From assembly GCF_008831285.2 (NCBI RefSeq), contig NC_045143.1, forward strand, positions 248,001 through 312,000: a stretch of DNA of 64,000 nt, given 5' to 3'. The position numbers were made by a program, and so were the translations under genes. Source of the stretch: Nymphaea colorata (Eukaryota; Streptophyta; Magnoliopsida; Nymphaeales; Nymphaeaceae). The notes under the pieces are model-generated. The model did not search any database, was not told the DNA's origin, and was given only the letters and a program-made list of their open reading frames with translations. Below, in pieces: positions 22,116 through 35,690 of the stretch (within the stretch, counting starts at the first letter, position 1; every line of letters starts with the position of its first letter).

Positions 22116-22263
22116 TTCACAAAAGACGATAGAACATATGACAAATGATGGCTGATGGCTTTATAATGTTAGCGCCTTATATATATATATATATATATAT
22201 AAGGCGCTAACATTATAAAGCCATCAGCCATCATTTGTCATATGTTCTATCGTCTTTTGTGAA
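22116..22263. repeat. Perfect 148-bp palindrome
   Basis: The segment reads identically on both strands, from TTCACAAAAGACGATAGAAC through a central AT run to its exact complement, with the centre between 22189 and 22190. Copy 1 has only a single arm followed by AT repeats at about 15478-15550, so the palindrome arose in this copy by inverted duplication around the AT tract. Confidence 0.95.
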
Positions 22264-23198
22264 TATATATATATATATATATCCAAAATGAGTACACATC
22301 GTCGCTAGATCTCGTTAAATGGTCGTCAAGTGGAAGAAAGAGTTTATATCGTATATCCTGTAGGGATGCATTTTGAAGCCTACACTCATCGAATTTACCT
22401 TGCCACAAACACATAATATAGGGAGGAAGCACAGAAGAGATCGAAATGCATTAACAAAATTGGGTGACAAGTTGTCACTACAAGAACATAAAAGGAGGGA
22501 GAGAAGAAGAGCTTTCTCATCAGATCCTGCCCTCGGGTGAGCAAGTAGACCAATGAAGAACCCATCGGTCCCAGAAAAGGTGGTTATATACTCTGATCGG
22601 GAAACTTTTTTGTTCGAGGGATTTCTCAGGTAGTCTTCCTAGTTATTGGAGGAATGACCATTGCCAAGGGCCACGGTTAGGCTGTCACACTAGTTCAATA
22701 TAATATCTGTCAACTGATGACCAATGCCTCAGTTGGTCATATATATGTTAGATTCATACGTTTTGTCGAACCAGCTGCTTCTATACCCAGTTTGATCATT
22801 TTGTAGTCCATGTTCAATCTCTATATAAATCTCTCAGACGAAGGGCAGACCCATTGGGCTCGATGCTCATTTGGGATCATTTGAAAATTTTAGTTGTAAT
22901 TTGAATATTGTATTTGTTTAGAGGAACAATGAACAATTATGTTTGTCCAATGCCTATACAACCTATCACACCAAGATTACAAAAAATAATTGGTTGTAGT
23001 TTTCTTAGCTTAAAAATTAATGTTTTTTTACATTATAAAATGAATTGCCCAACTGTCCTATGTCTATCATTGCAATTGCCAATGGTGGAACATATTTTTA
23101 TTTTTTATTTTTTGGGAAGGGAGGTCATGGCCTCCCCTTCCCGATGCCTTCAATGTTTTGGTAAGAAACTTTTTTGTATATTATAACTGACCAAATAA

Positions 23199-23298
23199 TT
23201 TTATGTGAATTTCATCATCAATACCTCAATACACATCTTGTGATGTAATTTTATGTGAATTTCATCATCAATACCTCAATACACATCTTGTGATGTAA
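23199..23298. repeat. 50-bp tandem duplication
   Basis: Two identical units containing TTATGTGAATTTCATCATCA and CATCTTGTGATGTAA. Confidence 0.9.
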
Positions 23299-23343
23299 GG
23301 CAAAGTAAAACACAATCATTTAACGTCGAAGCAGCCAACTGCC

Positions 23344-23936
23344 TTGAATTGTCATATATATATATAATTAAAATTCACATATTACTTTTGTAGAGAGATG
23401 ATTTTTTAAAAGTATTTTCTTAGTAAAAACCAAAAAAACGTCCTCAGAAACCAAAGCCAAAGAAAAACCGTTGCGTATGTACTTTTTACACGGATTTTGA
23501 CAGCTAAAAATAAAAAAAGGCCCTCGTCGGTAAATTTCTCTCTCATATTTAAACTTTACTCGGAAGTCGAAACTCAGTCCAATTAATAAGCGATTAATTT
23601 CTTTTTTATTTTCTAAACTTTTGCTGTCGCTCCAGCCGTCGCATCATTTCGCGGGAAATGGAGGCCGTCTACACGTCATCTATAGCGTCCATCTGAAAGA
23701 TGAATGGGAGAAAGGCGGAGAACGGTGACGGGCGGAGCCCCCCGAAACCCAATGACCCAGGTTTCTTCCGGTCATCTTGAAGACGTACGGCTAAAGATCC
23801 ACTCCCCGATCTCCGTTGCCTGATCGAGATCTCGCTCTCCCACTGAGCAAGATGAAGCAGCAGAAGAAGGAGCCATAGAGGAAGGAAGGAGGGAGAGAGA
23901 TTAGGGTGGCGGAGGAGCAGCGGTGGTCCGGAAAAG
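23344..23936 (+). promoter_or_regulatory. Upstream and 5' leader of AP3B
   Basis: About 590 bp of single-copy-looking sequence before the AP3B ATG. The last 300 bp become GC-rich and then purine-rich (GGAAGGAAGGAGGGAGAGAG), as in many plant leaders. I could not place a TATA box with confidence. Confidence 0.4.
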
Positions 23937-26900
23937 ATGTTCCCTCAATTCGGGCCGACGGCGGCGAGCATAACTAAAGCGTCGACTATGGTGTTCAGGA
24001 TCGGAACGGATGCCCACCTTTACGACGACCCAGAGGACGTGAGCATCGGGCCCCTCCTCGACAGCAAATTCGACTCGGAGAAGGTCGATGCCTTGAAGCG
24101 CCTCCTCGCGCTCATCGCCCAGGGTTGCGACGTCGTCAATTTCTTCCCTCAGGTTTCATCTTTTCCTTCTGTATTTAGGGCTTGATTACGTACCTTCTGT
24201 TATCTCCTAGTCGAATTCTGAGATCGTCCGGTTATATTCACTTATCGGTCAATTGAACAAAGGGTTTCCATTGTTCGAATGGAAAAGTAGTTCATGTGGG
24301 AGATAGCTAATGAGTTGCTGATCCAATATTGAGTATGGGTGTTAGGAATGGCGGATCTTGGTTCACTGATTAACTGTAGTCACTGATTGGCTGGTAACAC
24401 GGCAAATTTCGATGTAGAAATCGAAAATTTAGTTCGTACGGCCGTCTTCTGATAGTAGTTCAAGACGACTACGTGAGATTGGGTTTCTGTATAGCCAGGT
24501 GCTCTTTTTTCTTCTTTTTGGTTTTACTTCAGAATATGGAGTAACGTTTTTCCTGAAGTTTGAGCATCCAGCAATGCCAAGAAAAGATCGCCGACTCTAA
24601 TGATCTTTATTATTTTATTGGATCTTACCTTTCTTTTTTGGTAGAAATACTTTTTTCTCCCCTTCTTTGCTTTGGTTCTTAGAATTTGGTAACTGATTGA
24701 GCAGCGTGAAACGTCTGTTTGTTTTTTTATACCTCGTGTCTAACCTCTTCTGTTATTGTACTTCCATTCTGGCTGTGAGGCTAATCTTTTCCTTTCTGGT
24801 TCATGTTTTCTGGGAACTGAAAATGTAGGTTGTTAAAAATGTTGCATCTCAATCATTGGAAGTGAAGAAGCTCGTCTACTTGTATCTACTGCATTATGCG
24901 GAAAAGTACGTTATCTCCTTCCGTGTCTTCATATGTTTATTTGGGTAAGCTTTCCATGAGCTGGCGTCAATAACACAGGCTAAGATACTGAATTGCGTTG
25001 GAGTTTCCTTATCGGATTTGAAATTGATAGAAGCACGAATGTGACACTTTCTCTTTCACAAATTGAAGGTGGCAAAGGGCGACTCATGGTGTATTGGCCT
25101 CTGATTCCCAGTGATTTTAAAGGTTTTTCATGTTCCACTATGCCATGAACAGCTGCCTGAGCTTGGACAAGTTTGATAGTTGTCCAACTGATATGTCACA
25201 CATCCCCTTCCTTCCACTAAGTTTTGTTAGCATTGATTAAGTACAAGTCAGTGGCTTTAATGGAACATGTTTGAGTGGACATCTGATTTTTTGGGTTCCT
25301 TTTTCTCGAGCTTCTCACTGTGTTGATTAAGCTCTCATGTTTTTGAACTGCCCTACCATTCAGTAAAACAGATTACTGAAACAAATGAAAATAGAACAAT
25401 CAAAGTCATGTTAGTGTAACATTTAGTTGATTAATAGATGGAATTTAGTATGTTGAATGAAGTATTCTTTGAAGTCTCTTGATGAGGCCTTAGGCACCCC
25501 ATTGGCTAGAGCTGCTTGTGAATGGTTAATTGAGTAGATTACCTATCATGTGGGCTGGTGTAACTAAATAACTGTGTCTAGATAATGCTTAGGCTTCTAT
25601 AGTGCAAGTGTAGCACATGGGGGTCTAGGTAACCACCAAAATGAGAATCATCCAGGCTTTATTTTCTTATTTTAGCTTTTCATTGGAAGGTCTTGTAAAA
25701 TGTGAGGTTTTCATGTAGACTTTTTATTATTTAAATTTTTGTAGTTCTTCTTTATTTTTAAAGTTGATCTCATAGTCTAAGCTTGTTTGACCATGTTGGT
25801 CAATGTATTTGCTTAATTGTCACTAGGTTATGTTTGTGGGTGACTAGGCGAGTCAGCGAGCTAGTTGTCGATAAAATTATAATAAGTTAGGATGTTCTGT
25901 GGTAGAGCACAGCATGCTACAGCCATTTGTCTCAGTCTCCTTGATGGTATCTGCATGCAAGTACTGCCTTCCCCCTTACCATGTTGTCTGAGTATCTGGC
26001 CTTCTTTCAGTTTATAAGCCATTGATTTTGAAAAGAAATTGTCTTCTTTCTGAAACTCTTTGTATCTGATTGATGTCAAATTGCTTCTTGTTTTTCATAT
26101 TTCATTGTTCCAGACGACCAAATGAAGCACTGTTATCCATTAATTGTTACCAGAAGGACTTAGCAGATCTGAACCCATTGGTACGTGCCTGGGCTCTTCG
26201 TGCAATGGCAGGTATTCGCTTACATGTTGTAGCTCCTCTTGTTTTAGCAGCTGTTGGGAAGTGCGCTCGAGATCCATCTGCATATGTTAGGAAATGTGCT
26301 GCTAATGCCCTTCCAAAGTTGTATGATTTGCGTCAGGAGCAAACCTATGGTTCTATTGAAGAGGTAAAAATTTTTACTTATCCCATATTTATCCCATATT
26401 TCGTCTTTAAATAATGGCTACTTTTTTTCATCTTTTATCGTCCTGTCATGCAGCTTATTGGAATCTTGCTGAACGACAATTCACCTGGTGTTGTTGGAGC
26501 TGCTGCAGCAGCATTTAATTATATTTGCCCCACTAATTTGGTGCTGATAGGCAGAGGATTTCGCAGACTCTGTGAGATTCTTCCTGATGTTGATGAATGG
26601 GGACAGATAATCTTAATTGGGATTCTTCTGCGATATGCTGTGGCAAGATATGGCCTTCCAAGTAGATCATCTGTTGGTGTATCTTCTGAGAATCGGAGCT
26701 CATTTTCTAAAACAATTTCTGTAAATGTGGATGCTTTACCTGAAAATCGTTTTGGAATGACAGAAGGACAAGTTGATGATTCAAATTTTATTTCGTTGTT
26801 GTTCAGTTCTTATGTGGAAGGACAAGATGAGTTCTTGTTAAGATCAAACTGTACAACCAAAAGTTCAGACTTCTTAGAAAGTCCAGGTCTTTCGTGTGGT

Positions 26901-29900
26901 GAAAACCATGATGTTAAGATTCTTCTGCAATGTACTTCACCTCTTTTGTGGAGTCAAAACAGTGCTGTGGTCCTTGCAGCAGCTGGAGTCCACTGGATTG
27001 TGGCTCCCAGGGAAGATATCAAGAGGATCATTAATCCAATTTTATTTCTTCTCAGATCAGCAAACTCCTCATTATATGTGGTAAACAACTGATTCAATTA
27101 AGCAAGCAGCTTATATTTTATCACCTTCATGAAATGCAATATCATGACGTCTGTGGGAACTTCGTTTTTGTTTGGTTTGTGCAAGTATGTTCCATTTGAC
27201 TTTTTGTGTGAAATATTTCCATTCATTTAATTAATTCTTTAAGTTCTAATATTGCCTTTGCAGGTTCTGTGCAACTTATTAGTGTTTGCAAAGGCAATGC
27301 CTTCTCTCTTTGCACCATACTTCAAGAACTTTTTTGTGCATTCTTCTGATTCATACCATATCAGGGCTATGAAGCTTGAGATACTGTCTATCATTGCTAC
27401 TGACTCATCAATTCCACTTATTTTTCAAGAGTTTCAGGTAGGGCTTTATCCTTTTTCATAGTTGCATTCCAAATGTTGACTGGGATTCCTAGCAATTAAC
27501 AAATGATAAAGACTGCTATTTTGCACAGTCCTGTAATGTAAAGTCACCTATCACATTTCACAATCAAGTAGGTTTGCTTACAGTTTCTATCTCTCTCTAA
27601 GTCACACACATACTTACACGCACATTGTCAAAGATTAGGTGATGTACCACCTATATGCATCATCATCACAAGTCAAGTGTTAGTGTTTTACAGCCTGCTG
27701 TCAAAATGTGAGGGATCTAGTTTTCTTTTTTTTCCCTCTTCTGTTTTTTTTTTATGAAAATATACAATTTGTGGAATCCTCAAAATGTCTGTTATTATTT
27801 TTTCAATTATTTTTCATTTTTAAATTTAATTTTGTAATTTTTAAATTTGTCTTTTGGACTTTCAAAGTCCTGCTCAGGTTATTAGAGCCTTGACTGCCTA
27901 AGCATCTAATCAGTTTTTGATTGTCTGGCTCTCTCCCCTCTTCCCTCCCCCCCCCCCCCCCCCCCCCCGAACACCAAAAAAAAAAAAAAACCTCTTCAGA
28001 CATACGCACATTGGTTTTTGCATGAGTGCTTGGTCCTGGCCAGGCAGGATTTTCGATCATTTGGTGATAGTAGGGAACATTCATGCATTTAAAGAGCTAT
28101 GTGGTTGCACTAAGTTTATGATAATCTTTCAAGGCATTGACTACATTAAATCAACTTTTCATTCAATCTGCTGAGGAAGTTTTAGGTCTGATTCTTACCT
28201 TTTTAGTGTATTGTTAGGACTATCTTAAAGATCCAGATAGAAGATTTGTTGCTGATACAGTTCATGTGATTGGTGAATGTGCACAACGGCTTCCAAAAGT
28301 TTCTGCTACATGCTTGGAAGGACTTTTGAATTTGATCAGACAAGGTTCATAAAATATTCTCTGCATTAGTATGAATGCATTTCTCTTTTGGTTGGAGAAG
28401 ATATTCCACTAACATAGCACTTCATTCTTTAGAGTCCTCTGAAAATATCATGAATATGGAAGAAGAGGGAGCTGTGCTATCGCAGGCAGTGGTTGCCCTC
28501 AAAACAATTGTAAAAGACAGTCCTGCTAAGCATGAAAAGGTAATGTTTTTGGTAAACTACATCCTCTTTCTCTGAAATAAGTCAAAGGAGAAGTCCAGGT
28601 TCTAAAAATTGACACGTCAAATTTCTTATAGACTTCTTCCATACATGCAATATGAGGTTGCCCAGTTTAATTACAATATATAGCTTTGAAGTTTGATATT
28701 TATGTTCCATGATTTGTTTCTATATTTGACTCTATAATGGTTAGATGTAGGAATGTGTTTTACAATGTTTAAAATTGTAGACTTCTGTGAATCTGATGAG
28801 TTTTATAGTAGAACCACTTGGCTTTTCATGGTGCAGCATGACCTCATTGTGGAAGTCAAGGGCTAATGTTCCAATCATTGAAAAAGAAAACCTATTCATG
28901 TCACCCGAATTGGAGGGCAACAAGGTTCATATGATTAATTTTTTTTCCGAAATTTCATGGACCACCACCAATCTTTCTAGATATTTATATGTTCTTAGAA
29001 ACCATGTTCCTTCTATCTAGCTAAGATAGTCCTCTATGGGGTCTGAATTCGTGACCTCTTCCTTATACTAGTGCAATCTAACCACCTTGAGATAAGTTGC
29101 AATCCAATCTCAAAACTTTTGAAATCCTTGCAAATTGTAGTGATTCAAATTGATGGTGAAACTTCAACAAAAAGAACATAATTTGCAATATCATTTCAGA
29201 GTTGCTGTCAGTTTAACTTATTGTTTCTATGTTTTTGAAGGTGATTATCCGTCTCGCTCGTTGCTTAGATATAATCAAGGTCCCTGCTGCTCGTGCTCTG
29301 ATTGTTTGGATGATAGGAGAATATTGTACAGTTGGGCGTGACTTTCTGCAGACGATACCTGTCATACTTCAATATCTTGCTCAACACTTCAGTTCGGAAA
29401 ACATGGAAACAAAGCAACAAATCCTTAATACAACTGCTAAGGTAATGATGTTGCACATAGATGTGTAGTGGATGTGAAGATTGAAGAACCAGGACTGTTG
29501 CCTTAATGGTGTGTCTGCTATATTGAGATTGCTATTTTTCTTCTATTATTTATTACAGGTTAAAAATGTTGTGGTCCAAATATTTTTTGCCTTTTTTTTT
29601 TTGCGGGTTGGGTTGGAGAAGGGGGGGGGGGGGTTTGGGGGATTGCATAGGGAAATGATAAGTAATAATTACACATTTTGTCATAAATGAGAAATGGTGT
29701 CTGCTTTTGAAAATTTCTTACTACTCTGCTAATCTAAGTAACATAGACTCTTTAGAAAGGTTGCCACACTTGAGTCGACAAAACTCAGGTAAGGCAATGG
29801 ACAGTTTGCTTGCTTTTCCATTGAATAACTGAGTGGACACACACACACACACGCACATGTGTCCTGCACCCATGTTTTTATGAAGAATGCCACATGGTGC

Positions 29901-32900
29901 ATCTTTTTAAATAATTTTGCTTTCATGTTCTTCTTGGACTTTAAGAATGCTGATTGGAGTTAAATAGGAATTTATTTATTATTATTATGTTACCATTACA
30001 TTATTCCACTATTATTCTTTTTATCTTGCTATAGCTTTTCCTGGAGTTGTTCTCTGGAATCTTCCAATACAGAACTACTTTGTATTTTTTCCTTAGTTCT
30101 CTATTGCAATTCCTGCAGTATACATCAGTTCTGTTCTCCATGTTCTGCATCTGATAGATGTAATGGCTTCTGTGAAGTCGATTTTCAAATGGTGGGTTTG
30201 GCCCATGTTATGACTAGTGGTTGACATGTAGAAATAGAATATACTTCATGGTTTATTCAAATTTTCTAGTATTGGCACTCATGAGATCTAAATGAGAAGG
30301 AACTTTTATTAGCTTTCTGTGACGTGAATTCATATAAATCTTTCAGGTCATAGGCCACATATGAATAAGGAGATTCAACTAGTGGGATGGCTCTTGTCAT
30401 CTTTAGGGGTTCCGTTGCCTATTGCTCTGTTGCTTTCTGTCAATCAAGCTTGAACAAGGATAGAATCTGTTATATGTCTGGGTTTTTAGTTTTCAGATTA
30501 TATGGGATCAGGGGCAGAGCCAGGAATTTTTCATTAGTAGGGCCAAGCTATAGTTTCAAAATTTTAACATGGGTCGAAATATAATTTTTCAAAATCTTTA
30601 TATTGGACTAAATGAAAATTTTTAAAAATTGCCATTTTTTTTTTGGGGGTGGGGCGGGGGTTGGATGCAAGGCCCCTTGCCCACCTCCGGCCCTCTATGA
30701 GATGGCTTCAGATAGGCCGAGAGGCAGTTGTTTTTTTATCTACTTATAAACTTTCAATTTTTTTTTTTAAAATGCTTGATCCTTCTGAATGTACCTGTTT
30801 AGTGCCTATAACCTAACCTGAAGTCTGAACAAGCCTGAATAGAAACAACAACAAAAAAAGTGTGCTTTCACAGGCGGATTCTAGGCATGGATTTGTTGTT
30901 TTCTGTAGATCACCCTGAAAAAGCGTTGAATATTATTGCAATGAGCAAGTTCCTTTCTTTTTTTCTTTTCATCTTTTTTATTTGAATATGACTTTAAATT
31001 TTTGATTTTGCAAAATCTCATTTTCTTTTCTGTTTGTAATATGTTGTTCTGCTATTTTTTTTTCCAGAACTTCTTTTACTATCCTCTCATTATTTTAGAA
31101 AACAGACAAAATGTATACACGTTCTTCAGATATGCCAGATCAAGTGGTTCTGCATTAACTTGTTGAGGGGCACAAACTATGTCACATCCTTGTTAGGTTA
31201 CCACTAAAGATGTGGGCAGGGCTAACCATGGTGTCTGGAGTTTAAAATTCAAGTTCTTTCTCATATGTAGGAGTAACTTGAAGGAGTGATTAGAGTTCCT
31301 CACTCTAATACTCGTGGGAAAAGCACCAGGAGCAAAGAATGATGGGAAAAACAGGAAAAAATATGAAACAATACCAGAGGGAATTTAAGGTTTTCTTGAT
31401 CATCAATTTTGCTCTAAATAAAAGAAAAAAGACCTTTTTAAGAAGCCTAACCCCTAGATCCGAATTGGATCTTGGATCCACTAAACAAAAGGGTCCAAAT
31501 CCCAAAGAAAATCAATGCCAACTAAGACCAAATCCAAAGGCTAACTGGGTCCGAGTCTGGGATCCAATCTGCCATTAAACCACACTGTGCCATAAGTGAT
31601 CAATGCCTATGGTTGTCTAAGTTTTCAGTCACCCGATTTTCTGGCTTTTCAAGTCATTGTTGTCTATCTGTTGAGGCATCCTTTCAGTAAGTTTGGAATA
31701 ATATATGTGCTTTGCTTTCATCCTGCCTTAATCACATGTTCTATCCTATCCCGATCTTTCTCAGTCCATGTCAAATAAAGTCAACAGTTTTAGGTGGTTG
31801 ACTCCCTACAAAAGATACTCAAGAATAAAACAATATTTTATTGATCGGGGTCAATGATAGATATAGTATATATGAAGTCAAATGTGCTATAACGAGTCAA
31901 GCAACATAATATTAAACATAAGAAGCTATGTTATCATGAAGAAGTTAAGCAATTAAATCTTTAAATTTACAGGAAAGCAAACTGAATATAAGAACATCAC
32001 TTATTTTACCTTCAAAAGTCCAATACCAACGACACAATGAAATTGTATTTATAAACTGACTCCACAGTTGAAAGCTTATAGAAGGATGTTTGTTCTACTA
32101 CGTTTAAAAGAAGACAGATGCATACACACACATGCATATAGTAGTATGATGACAAAACAAAATCATAGAGTAGGTTTATAAAAAATAATTGATGAAAATC
32201 AATAAACATTTTTAACTAATACATGAAGAGTAGAATTAACGAGCTAAATTACACTGAATATTATAGTTTACTTTTGACAACAATGTTAAGCTATTTGAGC
32301 AGTTGGAGACCCTAATAGCAGCATATCAGATAAGAAAAAGTAACTATTGTGCAAAAGCATTTTAATTACCACAATAAAAAATTATGCCTCAATGAGCTCA
32401 CAAAAGTAGGATAAAATTTTCTTTCATCTGCCAGATAAAATGGGTCCTTGTTGACTAATTCCAATTTTAAATGAGAATGAACATGAGTGCATGACTGCAT
32501 TTAACACTGCTTTATCTGTGTTTGAGACTGCAATTACGTCCTGTTGTGTTGGCACTGTGCAGCATCCTTAAGGAGTGTCCATGTAATATACTTTTGCAGT
32601 ATACAGCTACACCAATAATTTGGCGTCATTTCTGACCAAAATACAAAATATATATTTCTTTCCTCTGCAGGTCGTAGTATGTTCCCAAACTGAAGATATG
32701 CATACATGCATCAAGGTGCTTATTTATGTACTGGAACTAGCAAGGTGTGACTTGAACTATGATGTGCGTGATCGTGCACGCATTGTAAGTAAACTTCTAG
32801 CATGCCATGTCAATTCTCAAAATGCTGAAGGCGGCAGAACCCATCCTGTTCTAAATCCAAGCTTGCACTATGAGCTTGCAGAGAGTATGCTGGGAAGGAA

Positions 32901-35690
32901 AGTGAAACCAATTTCACATGTTCCAGCTTGCAGTCGCTTTTATCTTCCTGGATCTCTTTCACATATTGTGCTGCATCCTGCTCCGGGCTATGAATCACTT
33001 CCCAAGCCTTGTAGTCTTGCAAATGTTGACCTTCATTGTAGCCTGGAGGATCTTCATGAGGAAAAGGTGACTGGTGACAAATGTAATTCTCCTGGCTCAA
33101 GTTATACTGAGAATGGGTCAAGTGATTCTGACTCATTGTCAGGATCTTCAGAAAAAGAGAGATCAGATTATGATTCTCAAGGGCCTGATTCTAATGAAAA
33201 TGAAGGGGCTGCCTCTGTTGACGGTGGAAGGGGTAATGGTACTAGCAGATTACTCCTTGCTGATGTTGAGGACATGCAGACCTCAGGTGCACTAATACAT
33301 TTTTCAGATGTTGATGCTGAGTATAACGAACTGAATCAAGCTGCAGACGGCAATGGTTCTTCATCGTCTCATCTGAATGTTTCTGAATTGTTATCTAAGG
33401 AAAAGCTGGAGTCATGGTTGGGACAACAACAAAGCATGTCTGAGCCAAGGTGTCCAGCAGAAGGGATTTCATTACCTTCTACAGCTAGAATTACAATAAG
33501 GGAGACTGACCTAACAATCAAACCCAAAGTCCATAAACTGTTAGACCCCACGAGTGGGAATGGGTTGGGTGTTGAATATTCTTTCTCCTCTGAGGTTTCA
33601 GGCATTTCTCCAGAACTTGTTTGTTTGGAGATTTACTTTGAGAACCATTCTACTGAACCATTGACAAAAATATCTGTGATGGATGAAGGTTCAAGTAAAA
33701 GTCAAGACAGTGTGGCTCAAAAACTTGAAATAGCTGAAATGTAAATATTTAACTCCTACACTCTACCTTTTATGCAGTGATACTCCTTGCCTTTTTCTTT
33801 CTTGTCTCAAGATTTTATATAGGAGAATTGGATTTCCCTCCTTTAGTGATTCTTCTTGCACTTTGCAGCTCAGTGACGCCAACTCAGATGCAAGGGATAG
33901 TTCCAATGGAGGAAATTCCCTGTCTTCATCCTGGTGAAGGAATCAAAAGATTTTTGCATGTCCGTTTTCACCATCATCTCTTGCCTATCAAGATTTCTAT
34001 ATGCTGCAGTGGCAAGAAGTATCCTGCTAAGTTGCGGCCAGACGTGGGATATTTTATAAAGCCGCTTTTCTTGGATTTGAAAACTTTTGTTGATAAGGAA
34101 TCTCAGCTTCCTGGAATGTTTGAATATACTCGAAGGTTAGTAAATTTTTTCTTTCTGTTTGCAGAAATTACAAGTTCCCTGCTTTTTTAAGTTCTTAAAC
34201 ATAGGCTATTGGTAGTTAAGGATGAAATACTGTATCTTAGGATCTCAAGTCGTAACTTCCCTTAACTTTGTCTTTGAATGTCACATTTTTTTTTTTTTCA
34301 TTTTACACCATGAAGGCTGATCATTTGTAAATGGTGCTTTTGTAGACATGAATCAGATTAAAACAGGCAAAGCAACATAAAGAACTTATTAGTTGAGTTG
34401 TCCCTGTTGATTTGCATATAGCATCATACTGTCTATCACCTTGGCGCTATTAAACGTAGTCTATAATGTTGCACAATTTTGATTGCTCTCCAGAAAGTCT
34501 TATCTACATTATTGTGAGGTTGCACAGCATGTAAGTGGCAGCATCTGTAGTGTGACAAGCTTGTATTGATGAGGAAATTGTGTAATTACATATCAAGACC
34601 AATATGCTGGGAACGATGTTATGATAAAGTAACATGAGTTGGGGCAGGAGATATTTTCATGTTCTTGGTTAATTAATGGTGCTTTAATCTTCAACATATT
34701 CTTACCATGAGATCCAGAGATTCCTTTTCTTGTCTTTCCTAATGTTATAACATGAGAAGCAAGTTTGTTTGTTTGGAATTGATATTCAAATTTTAGATTA
34801 ATTTGTTCCTTTCTCAATCTTTCCGCATGCTGTGACATGAAAAGGAAACAACTTTTGTTTGGGTCTGCTCTTAAAATTTTAGGTCAATCTGAATGTCTCA
34901 ATGAATCCCATTATGCATGTCTTGGCCTGGTTCCTACCGTTTTGACAGGGAATGGGAAGGAGATAAGAGGAATTGGTTGCATCGGCGGAAGATATTTGAA
35001 TTTCCATCTTGCTAGAGTCTTTTATATGCATGCATTGCTGGAGGTTGAGATTAGAATTTATATGATTCTTCAACAATTATGACCACTTTTTCATTGTTAA
35101 TTGTTTGTTTAATCTTTCCTTCTACTGTTAATTATTGTAACATGCTTGTATACTTGCTTGATTGTTGACTTTTTCATTGAAATGGGTTCTGTTATGCATA
35201 TACAAACTTTTTTTCTTCCTGGTATTGATGCCTTTCACTGTCTTGTTTGATATCTTGTCTTTGCTTGGTGGATCACTTGCAATTGACGTGGGAAAACATT
35301 ATGGTTATTTTCCATCTAAGCAGATGTACATTCACTGCCCACATTGGTGATCTGCATTCTGAGAGATTTGATGGCTCTGCAAGCAGCGACAAGGTTCTTG
35401 TGGTGGCCCAGAGGTTAGCATCAGAAATACTCAGCAATGCAAATATTTCACTGGTCGCAGTTACCATACCAGTCTCTGTAACTGATGCTCATGTGAAGGA
35501 CGTTGATGATGTTTCTGGCTTGTGCTTGCGATTTGGTTGTGAAATCTCTAGTAGTTCTATTCCCTGTCTGCTTACTGTTACTGCTGAAGGTAGATACAGT
35601 GGACCTCTCACAGTTGTATTAAGAATCAACTGCGAGGAAAGCATATTTGGTTTAAACTTGTTGAATAGGATAGGTGCAGTATTTGCTTGA
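23937..35690 (+). CDS. AP3BA: AP-3 adaptor complex subunit beta, 11 exons, complete
   Basis: Large subunit of the AP-3 coat complex, which sorts cargo to the vacuole without clathrin and is needed for vacuole function in Arabidopsis (PAT2). Exons: 23937-24152, 24829-24905, 26114-26363, 26454-27080, 27264-27437, 28218-28344, 28433-28539, 29241-29441, 32671-33740, 33869-34135, 35324-35690. All junctions are GT/AG and stay in frame, giving about 1,160 residues. The N-terminus (MFPQFGPTAAS, then RIGTDAHLYDDPEDVSIGPL) and the helical-repeat trunk (NPLVRAWALRAMAGIRLHV, RDPSAYVRKCAANALPKL, NDNSPGVVGAAAAAF) are classical adaptin. A Ser/Asp/Glu-rich hinge (SSDSDSLSGSSEKERSDYDS) precedes the C-terminal appendage (VRFHHHLLPIKI, LRPDVGYFIKP, CEESIFGLNLLNRIG). 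Intron 8 is 3.2 kb and holds a MITE. No frame break was found, so it is likely functional. Confidence 0.95.
27947..27968. repeat. 22-base C homopolymer in AP3B intron 5
   Basis: A run of 22 C followed shortly by a run of about 15 A. Such runs are prone to sequencing-length error. A 13-base G run lies at 29621-29633 in intron 8. Confidence 0.9.
30509..30695. mobile_element. MITE (hAT-like) inside AP3B intron 8
   Basis: The left end CAGGGGCAGAGCCAGG and the reverse complement of the right end (GAGGGCCGGAGGTGGGC) form an imperfect inverted repeat. The flanks TATGGGAT (30501-30508) and TATGAGAT (30696-30703) look like an 8-bp target duplication with one change. The interior is AT-rich with a T run and a G run. 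The CAGGGGC(G/A)GAGCCAGG terminus is common among plant miniature elements. Confidence 0.65.

Larger units (their letters stand above)
21122..23343. repeat. Segmental duplication, copy 2
   Basis: Same-orientation copy of 14568-15992 plus 18098-18612. It carries its own terpene synthase fragment, an added 148-bp palindrome and a 50-bp tandem duplication that copy 1 lacks. Confidence 0.85.

Noticed and set aside
27803..28084. Open frames over the C and A homopolymers in AP3B intron 5
   Set aside because: Low-complexity translation inside a well-supported intron.
32810..33136. 108-codon minus-strand frame
   Set aside because: Shadow of AP3B exon 9.
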